DNA of 64,000 nucleotides from Thiomicrorhabdus immobilis (GCF_021654855.1 NZ_AP024202.1:1860001-1924000), one strand, 5' to 3'; positions 19,199-28,084 are shown, counted from the first letter of the stretch. Numbers and translations are program-made. The notes: a model not told the origin generated them from the sequence alone.

Positions 19199-19286
19199 AT
19201 GAAACCAAGCGTTTTGAATGAGCCACACTTGAGCCACACTTAAGCCATTCAAAACCCTTAAACTAGAACAGCAAGGCAAATAATCG

Positions 19287-19628
19287 ATGGATATTTTAGG
19301 TTGGTTAAATGATATTTTGTTACATGTTTCAGCTTGGATGAAAGGCTATTTAAACCAAATCGTACTGTCAATGGTAGCGACTTTACTGGTCATCTACGGC
19401 GACAATATTTTGAAAATGGTAAAACAGCAAATTGGTAGCTTGAAAATCTTTTTGCGTATTACCCTGTTTGTCGCTTTCTGTGCCTTTGGCTTCAGCTTTA
19501 TCACTTCGATTGCCGCGCCATTTTTAAGCAACTGGCTAGCTCAAGCAAATGCGCCCTTATTGCCTTTTATCATCGTGCTGATTTATTACCTACTCGGCTA
19601 TTTAGCGCAACGTAAAGGCATGTTGTGA
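19287..19628 (+). CDS. DUF3392 family membrane protein
   Basis: 113 aa with three to four hydrophobic segments (about residues 24-41, 56-76 and 88-106). The overall pattern (GDNILKMVKQ early, ending LIYYLLGYLAQRKGML) matches the DUF3392 family of small inner-membrane proteins from gammaproteobacteria; no function is known. It is a single-gene unit that ends in a strong bidirectional terminator. Confidence 0.65.
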   Translation: MDILGWLNDILLHVSAWMKGYLNQIVLSMVATLLVIYGDNILKMVKQQIGSLKIFLRITLFVAFCAFGFSFITSIAAPFLSNWLAQANAPLLPFIIVLIYYLLGYLAQRKGML

Positions 19629-19660
19629 TAATTTGGACTATTTTATCGAGTCGATAAACT

Positions 19661-19700
19661 AAAAAACCCGATTGACCAGGCCAGGTCAATCGGGTTTTTT
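19661..19700. terminator. Strong bidirectional terminator between DUF3392 gene and ppiC
   Basis: Perfect 17-bp stem: AAAAAACCCGATTGACC pairs with its complement across a six-base loop AGGCCA, giving T runs on both strands. It serves both converging genes. The loop region reads ACCAGGCCAGGT (19675-19686), one base away from the window's repeated palindrome. Confidence 0.9.
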
Positions 19701-19728
19701 AGTAAACGTTTTAACGAGTTACCACAAC

Positions 19729-20007
19729 TTAACTGCGGCTAGTAACCTCTAGCAAATGATAACCAAACTGGGTTTTAACCGGGCCTTCTACCGAACCGAC
19801 TTCTGCACTGAAAACCACTTTATCGAATTCCGGAACCATCATTCCTGGACCAAACTGACCTAAATCACCACCATTTGCACCAGATGGACATTTAGAGTTG
19901 ACCTTAGCCACATCCGCAAAATCCGCTCCATTAGCAATTTGATCTTTTAATTGGTTACATTGTTCTTCTGTATCAACCAGAATATGACGAGCCGTTGCTA
20001 AAGCCAT
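19729..20007 (-). CDS. ppiC: Peptidyl-prolyl cis-trans isomerase, parvulin type
   Basis: 92 aa, the size of a single parvulin domain without signal peptide, so cytosolic like E. coli PpiC. The motifs ATARHILVDTEEQC, the GANGGDLGQFGPGMMVPEFD core and the ending TQFGYHLLEV are typical of the family. It speeds proline isomerisation during folding. Single gene, convergent with the DUF3392 gene. Confidence 0.93.
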   Translation of the reverse strand: MALATARHILVDTEEQCNQLKDQIANGADFADVAKVNSKCPSGANGGDLGQFGPGMMVPEFDKVVFSAEVGSVEGPVKTQFGYHLLEVTSRS

Positions 20008-20152
20008 AATTAAGTTCCTTTTTTAATTTTCAAAAAACGCATTTCAACGCGATTAAACTTCAATATAGGGTCTAAATTTTAAGATTCAAGTTTTCAATGG
20101 ATTTTGATGAGGTTTTTTAGAATTTTCCTGCCCGTACGTAGGGTTGCTCATT

Positions 20153-20158
20153 TATAAT
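20153..20158 (+). promoter_or_regulatory. Possible -10 box placing the hmgR start at the mRNA 5' end
   Basis: A perfect TATAAT sits seven bases before the ATG at 20165, with no Shine-Dalgarno sequence between. If used, transcription would begin at or next to the start codon (leaderless mRNA). No good -35 box is seen at the usual distance, so this is weak. Confidence 0.3.
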
Positions 20159-20164
20159 ATCGCC

Positions 20165-21229
20165 ATGACTACACAAACAGAAAACCTTACACAAAAATTC
20201 GCCTCTATCCCGATGCAGGCAGTTGGTCCATTTAAACTGATCGGTGACGTCGAAGTTGACGATTTAATGGTTCCGATGGCGACCTATGAAACCCCGCTGT
20301 GGCCTTCCGTTGCTCGTGGAGCACGTGTCGCTGTACACTCTGGCGGCATTCGTGTTACCGTGGTAGACGAACGCATGACCCGTTCTGTTTTACTGCAAGC
20401 CCCTAATGCTGGGATTGCGGCTTTAAGGTTGAAGCAGATTCAGGCGGAACATGACGAACTACAAAAAGTGGTTTCTCAAACCAGTCGTTTTGCCAAACTG
20501 ATTGATACCCATTATCAGGTAGTGGGCAATTTAATCTATCTGCGCCTTGAGTTTCATACCGGCGATGCCTCCGGCCACAACATGGTGACCAATGCGGCCG
20601 ACAAGCTGTTGCCTTGGCTACTTGAGCGTTATAACGATTTACAATATGTCTCCATCTCGGCTAACTACTGCACCGACAAAAAAGTCTCTGCTGTTAACGG
20701 CATTTTAGGGCGAGGTAAATATGTCGTCTGTGAAACGACCATCCCAAGAAAATTCTGTAAACGTTTTCTGAAAACCACGCCAGAAGCCTTGGTTGATTTA
20801 CACATCAAAAAAGATCTGATTGGCAGTATCGTCTCCGGTGGCTTGCGCAGTGCAAACGCCCATGTTGCCAATATGCTACTTGGATTTTATTTAGCCACAG
20901 GCCAAGATGCCGCCAATATCGTGGAAGGCTCGCAGGCGATAAACCACGCCGAAGTCACACCTGAAGGCGATTTATATTTCTCCAGCACGCTTCCCAACTT
21001 GATTGTAGGTACGGTCGGCAACGGCAAAGGCCTGGATTTCGTATTGGAAAACCTCACCTTACTTGGCTGCGCAAATAACGATGCCCAACCAGGTGAAAAT
21101 GCACGCCGTCTAGCTTGTATTGCTGGTGCTACCGCTTTTTGTGGCGAACTTTCCCTTCTTGCCGCACAAACCAATCCGGGCGAATTGATGGAAGCACACA
21201 TCAAACTCGAACGTGCGCATAACGTTTGA
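20165..21229 (+). CDS. hmgR: Hydroxymethylglutaryl-CoA reductase
   Basis: 354 aa, cytosolic catalytic domain only. It reduces HMG-CoA to mevalonate. The catalytic Glu is E42 (VPMATYETPLWPS), the catalytic Lys lies in NYCTDKK (172/173), the catalytic Asp is D248 (GQDAA) and the His is near 345 (EAHIKLER). The CoA/NADPH motif GDASGHNM is at 133-140. The C-terminal His arrangement and the NYCTDKK motif resemble class I (eukaryote/archaea-like) enzymes. I chose ATG at 20165 over the TTG at 20144. First gene of the mevalonate cluster; fni begins 11 bp after its stop. Confidence 0.9.
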   Translation: MTTQTENLTQKFASIPMQAVGPFKLIGDVEVDDLMVPMATYETPLWPSVARGARVAVHSGGIRVTVVDERMTRSVLLQAPNAGIAALRLKQIQAEHDELQKVVSQTSRFAKLIDTHYQVVGNLIYLRLEFHTGDASGHNMVTNAADKLLPWLLERYNDLQYVSISANYCTDKKVSAVNGILGRGKYVVCETTIPRKFCKRFLKTTPEALVDLHIKKDLIGSIVSGGLRSANAHVANMLLGFYLATGQDAANIVEGSQAINHAEVTPEGDLYFSSTLPNLIVGTVGNGKGLDFVLENLTLLGCANNDAQPGENARRLACIAGATAFCGELSLLAAQTNPGELMEAHIKLERAHNV

Positions 21230-21240
21230 TGGTTTGAATA

Positions 21241-22293
21241 ATGAGTCATATCAATTCATCTCCCCTGGCAAACTTGGCCAAACAGGTTACCGATAGAAAA
21301 CAGGATCATATCGATGCGGTGCTCAACGACCCGTTGGTTGAACGTAACACCCAGGGGTTTGAAAACATCAGACTCATGCACCGTGCCCTGCCCGAGTGTG
21401 ACTTTGCAAACATCGACACCACAACAACTTTTCTCGGAAAATCGATACGATTCCCTTTTCTCATCGCCTCCATGACGGGAGGGGCATCCCAAAACTTAGG
21501 CGACATCAATCGCCATCTGGCGGAAGCCGCACAAGCGTGTAATGTGCCCATGGCGGTAGGTTCACAAAGAGCGATGATTGTGGATGAAGCCGCCAAACAG
21601 AGTTTTGCGATTCGCAAATTTGCACCAGACGTGCCTTTAATCGCCAATCTGGGAGCGGTCCAACTAAATTATGGTTTTGGGGTAGATGAGGCTCGTCGTG
21701 CAATCGATGTTTTACAGGCCGATGCACTCTATCTTCACCTAAACCCTTTGCAAGAAGTCATTCAACCTGAAGGTGACACCAACTTTGCCCGATTAGCTGA
21801 AAAAATCCACCTCTTAGCCGAACAGATTGACGTCCCCATCATTCTCAAGGAAGTGGGTTCCGGGCTATCACCGCAAGACATTGAACTGGGTTTAGCGGCT
21901 GGCATAACGCTTTTTGACCTTGCCGGACGAGGAGGAACCTCTTGGAGCCGTATCGAAGCCCACCGTTCAGACAATGATCTAGGGATTTTATTCCAAGACT
22001 GGGGTCTGACCACCGTTGAGAGTTTAAGATTGAGCGAACCTTATCAGGAAAAAGCTCAGTTTATTGCCAGTGGTGGAATACGAAACGGAATTGATATGAT
22101 AAAAGCTGTTATAATGGGCGGTCGATTGTGCGGAGTAGCGGCGCCTTTGCTTGCGCCCGCCCAAGAATCAACTGAACAAGTTGTGGCTAGAATCGAACAA
22201 TTTAAGCAAGAGTTCCAAACCGCGCAATTCTTGCTTGGCATCAAAGATATCGATGCACTACACTTAAACACCGCTTTGATTGCCCCTCTTTAA
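21241..22293 (+). CDS. fni: Type 2 isopentenyl-diphosphate isomerase (FMN-dependent)
   Basis: 350 aa, normal for the family. It interconverts IPP and DMAPP using reduced FMN. The motifs FPFLIASMTGGASQNLGDIN, VPMAVGSQRAMI, ILKEVGSGLSPQDIE and DLAGRGGTSWSRIE are all diagnostic of type 2 enzymes and differ from the Nudix-type Idi. Placed second in the cluster, 11 bp after hmgR, so probably co-transcribed and balancing the two C5 units for polyprenyl synthesis. Confidence 0.93.
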   Translation: MSHINSSPLANLAKQVTDRKQDHIDAVLNDPLVERNTQGFENIRLMHRALPECDFANIDTTTTFLGKSIRFPFLIASMTGGASQNLGDINRHLAEAAQACNVPMAVGSQRAMIVDEAAKQSFAIRKFAPDVPLIANLGAVQLNYGFGVDEARRAIDVLQADALYLHLNPLQEVIQPEGDTNFARLAEKIHLLAEQIDVPIILKEVGSGLSPQDIELGLAAGITLFDLAGRGGTSWSRIEAHRSDNDLGILFQDWGLTTVESLRLSEPYQEKAQFIASGGIRNGIDMIKAVIMGGRLCGVAAPLLAPAQESTEQVVARIEQFKQEFQTAQFLLGIKDIDALHLNTALIAPL

Positions 22294-22371
22294 AAGGTAA
22301 AAAAATCAAAGATGATTTACAACCCATTATTCAACATGAATAACAGAACTAGAACGAATCCACTTTAGATT

Positions 22372-23541
22372 ATGAAAGTAGGCATTGATTTAATCCATTT
22401 CGCTACAGCAGATTATTATTTAGGTTTAGATACCTTTGCTGCTGAAAAGCACATAGATGTTGAAAAATTCACCATTGGAATCGGTCAGGAAAGGATGTCA
22501 ATCGCTCCGCCTGATGAAGATGTGGTTAGTTTAGCGGCCAAAGCCGCTGCGCCATTATTGGAGCAGATTAACGCTAACGAAATTAGCGCCGTGTTGTTTG
22601 CCACTGAAACCGGTGTTGATCAATCCAAGTCAGCCGGTGTTTTCCTACATGGTCTATTAGGTTTATCCAACCGTTGTCGAGTGATTGAGTTTAAACACGC
22701 CTGTTATGCTGGTGCGGCGGCCTTACAAATGGCCACGACCATGGTGCGCGCCAATCCTAAAGAAAAAATTCTGGTCATTGCCGCTGATATTGCAAAATAT
22801 GACATTGATACCTCTGGCGAGGCGACTCAAGGTTGTGGAGCGGTCGCGATGTTGATTACCGAGTCGCCACGTATTATTGAAATCGAACCGGGTTCAGGTT
22901 TTTATACCGATGACGTGATGGATTTTTGGCGTCCCAACCATAGAACAACGGCACTGGTTGATGGAAAATATTCAACCAAAGTCTATCTAAACAGTTTAAA
23001 GCATGCTTGGGAGCACTTTACCGAGCAAACCGGTCGTACGTTTAATGATATTGATTATTTCTGCTATCACATTCCGTTTACCAAAATGGCCGAAAAAGCA
23101 CATAAAACCTTAGTGAAAAAGGTGGGGGCAAAACTCACCCAAGCGCAGTTTGACGCTCAAACCTTGCCTAGCCAACTGTACAACCGTATCGTTGGGAATA
23201 GCTACAGTGCATCACTTTTTGTTGGTTTTATCTCTTTACTCGACAACAGCCTGCAGAACTTGGAAGGTAAACGCATCAGCTTCTTTAGTTATGGTTCAGG
23301 ATGTGTTGCCGAGTTCTTTACCGGCATAATGCAACCAGGCTACCAAAAAGTGTTAATGACCGCCGATCACCGAAAACAGATCGATCAGCGTCAACCATTA
23401 AGCTATCAAGCCTATTTGGATTTTTACCATAAAACCGACTGCACTTTAGAAAATGTGGTTTTCCCTTTAAATAATAAAGGGCCATATCGTTTAGCCGGTA
23501 TAGAAGACCATAAACGTTATTACGAAAAAACCAACCACTAA
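22372..23541 (+). CDS. mvaS: Hydroxymethylglutaryl-CoA synthase
   Basis: 389 aa. It condenses acetyl-CoA with acetoacetyl-CoA. The catalytic triad is at E79 (FATETGVD), C111 (FKHACYAG) and H233 (CYHIPF), the same numbering as the well-studied Enterococcus faecalis MvaS. GNSYSASLF and FFSYGSGCVAEFF complete the thiolase fold. It lies 78 bp after fni and heads the kinase part of the cluster. Confidence 0.95.
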   Translation: MKVGIDLIHFATADYYLGLDTFAAEKHIDVEKFTIGIGQERMSIAPPDEDVVSLAAKAAAPLLEQINANEISAVLFATETGVDQSKSAGVFLHGLLGLSNRCRVIEFKHACYAGAAALQMATTMVRANPKEKILVIAADIAKYDIDTSGEATQGCGAVAMLITESPRIIEIEPGSGFYTDDVMDFWRPNHRTTALVDGKYSTKVYLNSLKHAWEHFTEQTGRTFNDIDYFCYHIPFTKMAEKAHKTLVKKVGAKLTQAQFDAQTLPSQLYNRIVGNSYSASLFVGFISLLDNSLQNLEGKRISFFSYGSGCVAEFFTGIMQPGYQKVLMTADHRKQIDQRQPLSYQAYLDFYHKTDCTLENVVFPLNNKGPYRLAGIEDHKRYYEKTNH

Positions 23542-23635
23542 TCGCTTTTCATTTAAATGGTTTGAACCCAGCTCTAAGCTGAATTAGGTCAATTGGCTCA
23601 ATTACCGCAAACCATTTAACGCTTAGGAATGACCA

Positions 23636-24682
23636 GTGCAAACAACGCAATCAAAGCAATTTTCTTGTTCGATTCCTGCAAAACTCATTCTTTCTGGTGA
23701 GCACTCGGTGCTTTATGACTGCCCCGCATTGAGCATGGCAGTCAAACTATACACCCATTGCGAAAGTCACTTTACGCCAAGTTCAACCAATAGCATCACC
23801 ATTGAACTCAGCGATTTCCAACAAAAGCACTGTTTTCCAAAACCCGTTTGGCAAAACTTGGCAACCGATATCGAAGCCCGATATCAGCTGTACCTCAACC
23901 AGAATACCGCTATCCAAAGTGTCCTATCCAAACCTGTCGACCTGGTTCTTGTCACCCTGCATCATTTTGATGTGTTTCACACGATAAAGAGCGGCAACTG
24001 GTACTTTAAAATACACTCTGAGGTTCCAATCGGCCGCGGTTTGGGAAGTTCTGCGGGTGTGATAGTGGGATTGTTGAGTAGCCTGGTAAAACACCATGAC
24101 TTGGATGTGGACAAAGAAACCCTGTTAGCACTTGCCCGCAAGATAGAATCGCGCCAGCACGGCCAGTCTAGCGGCATTGACCCGGCAACCATCCTTTATG
24201 GTGGCTTGCTCGAATTTCACGCCAGATACACCACCAAACAGCATAAGGCACACGAATTCAAAGCCTGGTTAATCGACACCGGTTCACCTAACAGCACGAC
24301 TGGGCAAGCCGTTTACCAAGTTAAATCACAGCATGGCGACAATAGCGCCTTATGGAAGCAATTCGGCAAAACCACTCAAAAAATCATCCAGGCCTGGTCT
24401 AAACAAAACGCCGCACAACTTTATACTGGTATTCGCGAAAACCAAGCTTTACTAGAACAGATCGGTATTGTGCCAAGCAAAGTGGCGACCTTTATTCAGA
24501 AGTTGGATGAAGATTATCAAGCGGTAGCGAAAGTCTGCGGTTCGGGTAGCGTTAAAGGTGATAACGCAGGTGTGTTATTATGCTTCTCAGAACAAGAACC
24601 CAAGGCTCTCTGCGACGAGTATGGCTATACATGCACCGCCATTAGCGTGGCCAACAAGGGAGCCACATGTCAGCCAGTTTAA
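23636..24682 (+). CDS. mvk: GHMP kinase, probable mevalonate kinase
   Basis: 348 aa. Motif 1 SIPAKLILSGEHSVLYDCPAL contains the catalytic Lys (K16), motif 2 PIGRGLGSSAG (131-141) binds phosphate, and the catalytic base is D182 in SSGIDPATILYGG. The C-terminal motif 3 is CGSGSVKGDNAG. These match mevalonate kinase best. The start is GTG, with AGGA seven bases upstream; the ATG at 23629 is in another frame. The gene overlaps the next GHMP kinase gene by 16 bp. Assignment against phosphomevalonate kinase is by motif only. A palindrome copy at 24388 encodes Gln-Ala-Trp. Confidence 0.8.
   Translation: MQTTQSKQFSCSIPAKLILSGEHSVLYDCPALSMAVKLYTHCESHFTPSSTNSITIELSDFQQKHCFPKPVWQNLATDIEARYQLYLNQNTAIQSVLSKPVDLVLVTLHHFDVFHTIKSGNWYFKIHSEVPIGRGLGSSAGVIVGLLSSLVKHHDLDVDKETLLALARKIESRQHGQSSGIDPATILYGGLLEFHARYTTKQHKAHEFKAWLIDTGSPNSTTGQAVYQVKSQHGDNSALWKQFGKTTQKIIQAWSKQNAAQLYTGIRENQALLEQIGIVPSKVATFIQKLDEDYQAVAKVCGSGSVKGDNAGVLLCFSEQEPKALCDEYGYTCTAISVANKGATCQPV
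24388..24397. repeat. Palindrome copy CCAGGCCTGG (first GHMP kinase gene)
   Basis: 10/10 core; read as Gln-Ala-Trp. Confidence 0.9.
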
Positions 24683-25653
24683 CCCTCCAACAAACCTGGC
24701 AAAGCCAAGCACCTGCCAACATGATGATTTTAGGTGAACACAGTGTGGTTTATGGCCACCCTGCTCTAGCCTGCGCGCTCAATCAATATGTAACCATCGA
24801 TTGGCAAGCACGCAGCGACACGGCGATTAACTTCTACTCCGCCCTTGGTGAACACCACACTCAACTGGAACACATCAGCCACCACCCTAAACTCAACTTT
24901 GCGGTGGCGGCACTGCAAGCGTTTCAAAAAAAACTGCAGTTTGGCTTGGATGTTACCATCCACAGCGATTTCTCATCGACTATCGGTTTGGGTAGCTCGG
25001 CTGCAGTATTAGCTGCGATGCTTTCAGGCTTGAATGAAATTTGCAAAACCGATTACGATTTGACCAAACTCTTTGAGATTGGCCATAAAATCATTATTGA
25101 TATTCAAGGCCGTGGCTCAGGAACCGACTTGGCGGCCAGCTTAGCTGGTGGTTTGATTTTCTTTCAGCCAAAAACCGAGATACAGCCTTTTCCTATCATT
25201 CAAAAAATGGAGATCGTTTTACCGTTGATTCTTATCTATGCCGGTTATAAAACGCCTACCGCCAAGGTTTTAGAGTTGGTCGCGGAAAACTGGCAAGACA
25301 AACCTCATGAGCTTGAGATGTTATATCGTTCAATGGCTAAAGTCACCAAACAAGGTTTTCATGCATTGGAAAATCAAGAGTTAGACGCTTTCTATCAGGC
25401 CTGTGCCGACTATCAAGCATTGATGGCCAATTTAGGTGTGAATGATAAAACCTTACAGAAAATCATCGATACACTCTATCAGTGCGGCTCGGTTAAAACA
25501 GCAAAGATTTCAGGCTCTGGGCTGGGAGATTGTATTTTAGGGATTGGGGATTTAGAAGACTGTGAAGCCGACACTCAAAAAACCTTAAATCTTTTTCAAT
25601 CCATTGCCATTGAAATCACGCTACAGGGTGCTAAAACCGCAATCATCACTTAA
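24667..25653 (+). CDS. Second GHMP kinase, probable phosphomevalonate kinase
   Basis: 328 aa. Motif 1 reads APANMMILGEHSVVYGHPAL, so the Lys used by mevalonate kinases is replaced by Asn (N18). Motif 2 is TIGLGSSAAVL (105-115), and the base candidate is D154 in GRGSGTDLAASLAGG. The later stretch YAGYKTPTAKVLE resembles the substrate loop of phosphomevalonate kinases. By elimination it should phosphorylate phosphomevalonate, since the other five steps are covered. It could also be a second mevalonate kinase. Translation is likely coupled to the preceding gene through the 16-bp overlap. Confidence 0.65.
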   Translation: MSASLTLQQTWQSQAPANMMILGEHSVVYGHPALACALNQYVTIDWQARSDTAINFYSALGEHHTQLEHISHHPKLNFAVAALQAFQKKLQFGLDVTIHSDFSSTIGLGSSAAVLAAMLSGLNEICKTDYDLTKLFEIGHKIIIDIQGRGSGTDLAASLAGGLIFFQPKTEIQPFPIIQKMEIVLPLILIYAGYKTPTAKVLELVAENWQDKPHELEMLYRSMAKVTKQGFHALENQELDAFYQACADYQALMANLGVNDKTLQKIIDTLYQCGSVKTAKISGSGLGDCILGIGDLEDCEADTQKTLNLFQSIAIEITLQGAKTAIIT

Positions 25654-25722
25654 CCATCGCTTTCATTTAAAATAACGTATAAGAAGCAAAAATATTCCCT
25701 CTTTTGATTTACAGGAAATTCC

Positions 25723-26751
25723 ATGCCCCAAACCATTCAGCAAAAATTTGTTCACCAAGTTATCGGTCACTCTGCAACGAACAACCGTCTTGCCAGCAAG
25801 AACAAAATCGGTAGCGGTTCCGCTCCGGTAAATATCGCATTAAGTAAGTACTGGGGCAAACGGGATGCGACATTGAATTTACCAACCAATGGCAGTCTTT
25901 CCATCAGCTTACCAGGCCTAGGAACTAAAACCCAAATTGAACGTTTAGAGTCTCAAAACCAGCAAACGGACTTGGTCTCTTTAAACGGCCAACGGCTTGA
26001 CCAAGACAATGCTTTTGCCAAAAGGGTGAGTCAATTTTTAAACTATTTTAGAGAAACTCCCCAGACTTTTTTTAAAGTCGACACCGAGAACAGCGTCCCG
26101 ACCGCTGCGGGTCTAGCATCCTCAGCATCAGGCTATGCCGCTCTGGTTTTGGCACTTAATGACCTATTTGCTTGGAACTTGGACAATAAATCACTCTCTC
26201 TATTGGCGCGTTTAGGTAGCGGTAGCGCAAGCCGTTCACTGTTCAATGGTTTTGCACTGTGGCACCAAGGCCAACAAGCCGATGGTTTGGATAGCTATGC
26301 CGAGGCAATTGATACAACTTGGCCGGAGTTTTGTGTCGGCTTATTGGAAATAGACGTTAAACAAAAGCCGGTCAGCTCTACTCAAGGCATGCAAAACACC
26401 GTCGAAACCTGCGCTTTATACCAGGCCTGGCCACAGCAAGCCAACCAAGATATGCAGACGATTCTACAGGCGATTAAAGACCATGATTTTGCAACCTTAG
26501 GGAAAACGGCGGAACATAATGCCCTGACCATGCATGCCACCATGATTGCAACCTGGCCACCCATTGTTTACTGGCAACCTGAATCGGTTGAAGCGATGCA
26601 TAAGATTTGGCGATTACGCGAACAAGGTGTCGCCGTTTATTTCACCATGGATGCCGGGCCTAACTTGAAACTGCTGTTCTTAGAAACAGAAAAGCCTGCA
26701 ATTTTGCAGGCTTTCAAACAGATAAAGATACTCGAACCTTTCAAAAGTTAG
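25723..26751 (+). CDS. mvaD: Diphosphomevalonate decarboxylase
   Basis: 342 aa. It makes IPP from diphosphomevalonate with ATP. The family motifs are all present: APVNIALSKYWGKRD, LPTNGSLSISL, TAAGLASSASGYAAL, GSGSASRSLFNGFALW and MDAGPNLKLL. AGGAAA lies six bases before the ATG. Last gene of the mevalonate cluster, 69 bp after the second kinase. Its final codons contain a perfect hairpin that probably ends sspB transcription from the opposite strand. A palindrome copy at 26421 encodes Gln-Ala-Trp. Confidence 0.94.
   Translation: MPQTIQQKFVHQVIGHSATNNRLASKNKIGSGSAPVNIALSKYWGKRDATLNLPTNGSLSISLPGLGTKTQIERLESQNQQTDLVSLNGQRLDQDNAFAKRVSQFLNYFRETPQTFFKVDTENSVPTAAGLASSASGYAALVLALNDLFAWNLDNKSLSLLARLGSGSASRSLFNGFALWHQGQQADGLDSYAEAIDTTWPEFCVGLLEIDVKQKPVSSTQGMQNTVETCALYQAWPQQANQDMQTILQAIKDHDFATLGKTAEHNALTMHATMIATWPPIVYWQPESVEAMHKIWRLREQGVAVYFTMDAGPNLKLLFLETEKPAILQAFKQIKILEPFKS
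26421..26430. repeat. Palindrome copy CCAGGCCTGG (mvaD)
   Basis: 10/10 core; read as Tyr-Gln-Ala-Trp. Confidence 0.9.
26691..26714 (-). terminator. Probable sspB terminator embedded in the 3' end of mvaD
   Basis: Perfect 10-bp stem AAAGCCTGCA / TGCAGGCTTT with a four-base loop. Read on the minus strand, the GC-rich stem is followed by TTTTCTGTTTCT, about 70 bp past the sspB stop. On the plus strand it encodes the last residues of MvaD and lacks a T run. Confidence 0.55.
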
Positions 26752-26784
26752 CCCGTCACAAAACGGACTTCCTCTGAACCGACT

Positions 26785-27234
26785 TTATTTCACAATGGAT
26801 AACGTCGGTTTTTTCTTGGAACTTTGAGCCTTTTTATTTGGCTTTTTGTCGGAATCTTCCGAGTCGACCGTTTGCAAATTTGGCTTATCCTCAGCAAGGG
26901 CGTCGGAGTTTTCTGGATAAGGTTCCGCCGGAAACGGCATCCCCTGGCCATTCTCTCTAGCAAACACCGCCAACACCGCCTCCGGTGGGAAAAAGATACT
27001 GCGTTCCACTCCCTGAAAACGGGCTTTGAAAGAGAAAAGGTCATTATCAAAACTCAAGCCAAATACCGCAGAGGGATGTGCATTCAACACAATCACACCC
27101 TCTTGCACATACTCGTGCGGCACATTGGTTCCGGGATAATTCGCGTCAATCTGAAAATGCGGAGTCCACTGGTTATCCACAATCCAATCATAGATAGCGC
27201 GAATCAAATAGGGGCGGTTCGAAATCATTTCCAT
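26785..27234 (-). CDS. sspB: ClpXP adaptor / stringent starvation protein B
   Basis: 149 aa. The conserved substrate-binding domain fills the first ~105 residues (RPYLIRAIYDWIVDNQWTPH, GVIVLN, RFQGVERSIFFPPEAVLAVFARENGQGM). A flexible acidic/basic linker follows and the last residues KKPTLSIVK form the ClpX-binding tail. It delivers ssrA-tagged proteins to ClpXP. It starts 3 bp after the sspA stop, the usual sspAB operon. Confidence 0.95.
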   Translation of the reverse strand: MEMISNRPYLIRAIYDWIVDNQWTPHFQIDANYPGTNVPHEYVQEGVIVLNAHPSAVFGLSFDNDLFSFKARFQGVERSIFFPPEAVLAVFARENGQGMPFPAEPYPENSDALAEDKPNLQTVDSEDSDKKPNKKAQSSKKKPTLSIVK

Positions 27235-27237
27235 AGA

Positions 27238-27876
27238 TTAGATGACATCTCGCATATCGATTTCATCGTCAGACAGGCTTTCTGCAAACATCTCACGACT
27301 TAACACCTTCTCGGCATAGTCGATAATCGGTTTAGCGCCTTTTGGAAGCTCAATTCCCAATGAAGGAAGGCGCCATAGTAAGACCGCCATACTGATATCG
27401 ACCAAAGAGTAATCATCACTCATAAAGAAAGGCTTATGATCAAATACAGGAATCAGCTGAATCAAGCGCTCTTGCAGGTTACGACGAGCCACTTTAACCG
27501 CCGCTTCATCTTCACTGTTAGCGATAGTATCGACCAACGGATACCATTCCGTTTCAATCTGGCGAAGCATTTGACGCGAACGTGCTTTAGAAATCGGGTC
27601 TACAGACATCAATGGAGGATGAGGGAAACGTTCATCCAAGTACTCAATAATCACCTGTGGATCATATAGAACAAGATCTCTATCGACCAGAGTCGGTAAG
27701 GTTGCATAAGGATTTAACTCTAATAAATCTTCTGGCAAATTATCAACATCCACCTCGATGATATCCATTGGGATATCTTTCTCTTTTGCGACTAAACGCA
27801 CACGATGACAGCTTGGGCTTTTAGAATCCGAGAATAAAACCATTACGGAACGTTTAGTGACTGGAATGTCGGACAT
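27238..27876 (-). CDS. sspA: Stringent starvation protein A (GST-fold, RNA polymerase-associated)
   Basis: 212 aa. Thioredoxin-like N-terminal domain (VMVLFSDSKSPSCHRVRLVAKEK) and helical GST C-terminal domain, with the DLPEDLLELNPYATLPTLVD-type stretch of SspA. Family knowledge: SspA binds RNA polymerase in stationary phase and acid stress. It heads the sspA-sspB operon; the SD-like GGAG lies a few bases upstream of its ATG. Confidence 0.93.
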   Translation of the reverse strand: MSDIPVTKRSVMVLFSDSKSPSCHRVRLVAKEKDIPMDIIEVDVDNLPEDLLELNPYATLPTLVDRDLVLYDPQVIIEYLDERFPHPPLMSVDPISKARSRQMLRQIETEWYPLVDTIANSEDEAAVKVARRNLQERLIQLIPVFDHKPFFMSDDYSLVDISMAVLLWRLPSLGIELPKGAKPIIDYAEKVLSREMFAESLSDDEIDMRDVI

Positions 27877-28084
27877 GGAGCTCTCCTAAAAAGTAAATGA
27901 AGCTTAATCAAACCGCGCTATGAAATTTCATGCAAAATGAGTAATTAAGTTTGAGTTTAAAGATTTATTATACACCCTCTGTCAAGCCCCCTAAGCAGGG
28001 TGAATAAAGCCAACCCTCATGTAGGCAGGTTGCCCGTTAAGCGGCCAGTCAAAAGGGAGTTGAAACGGTAATAATAACCGACTT

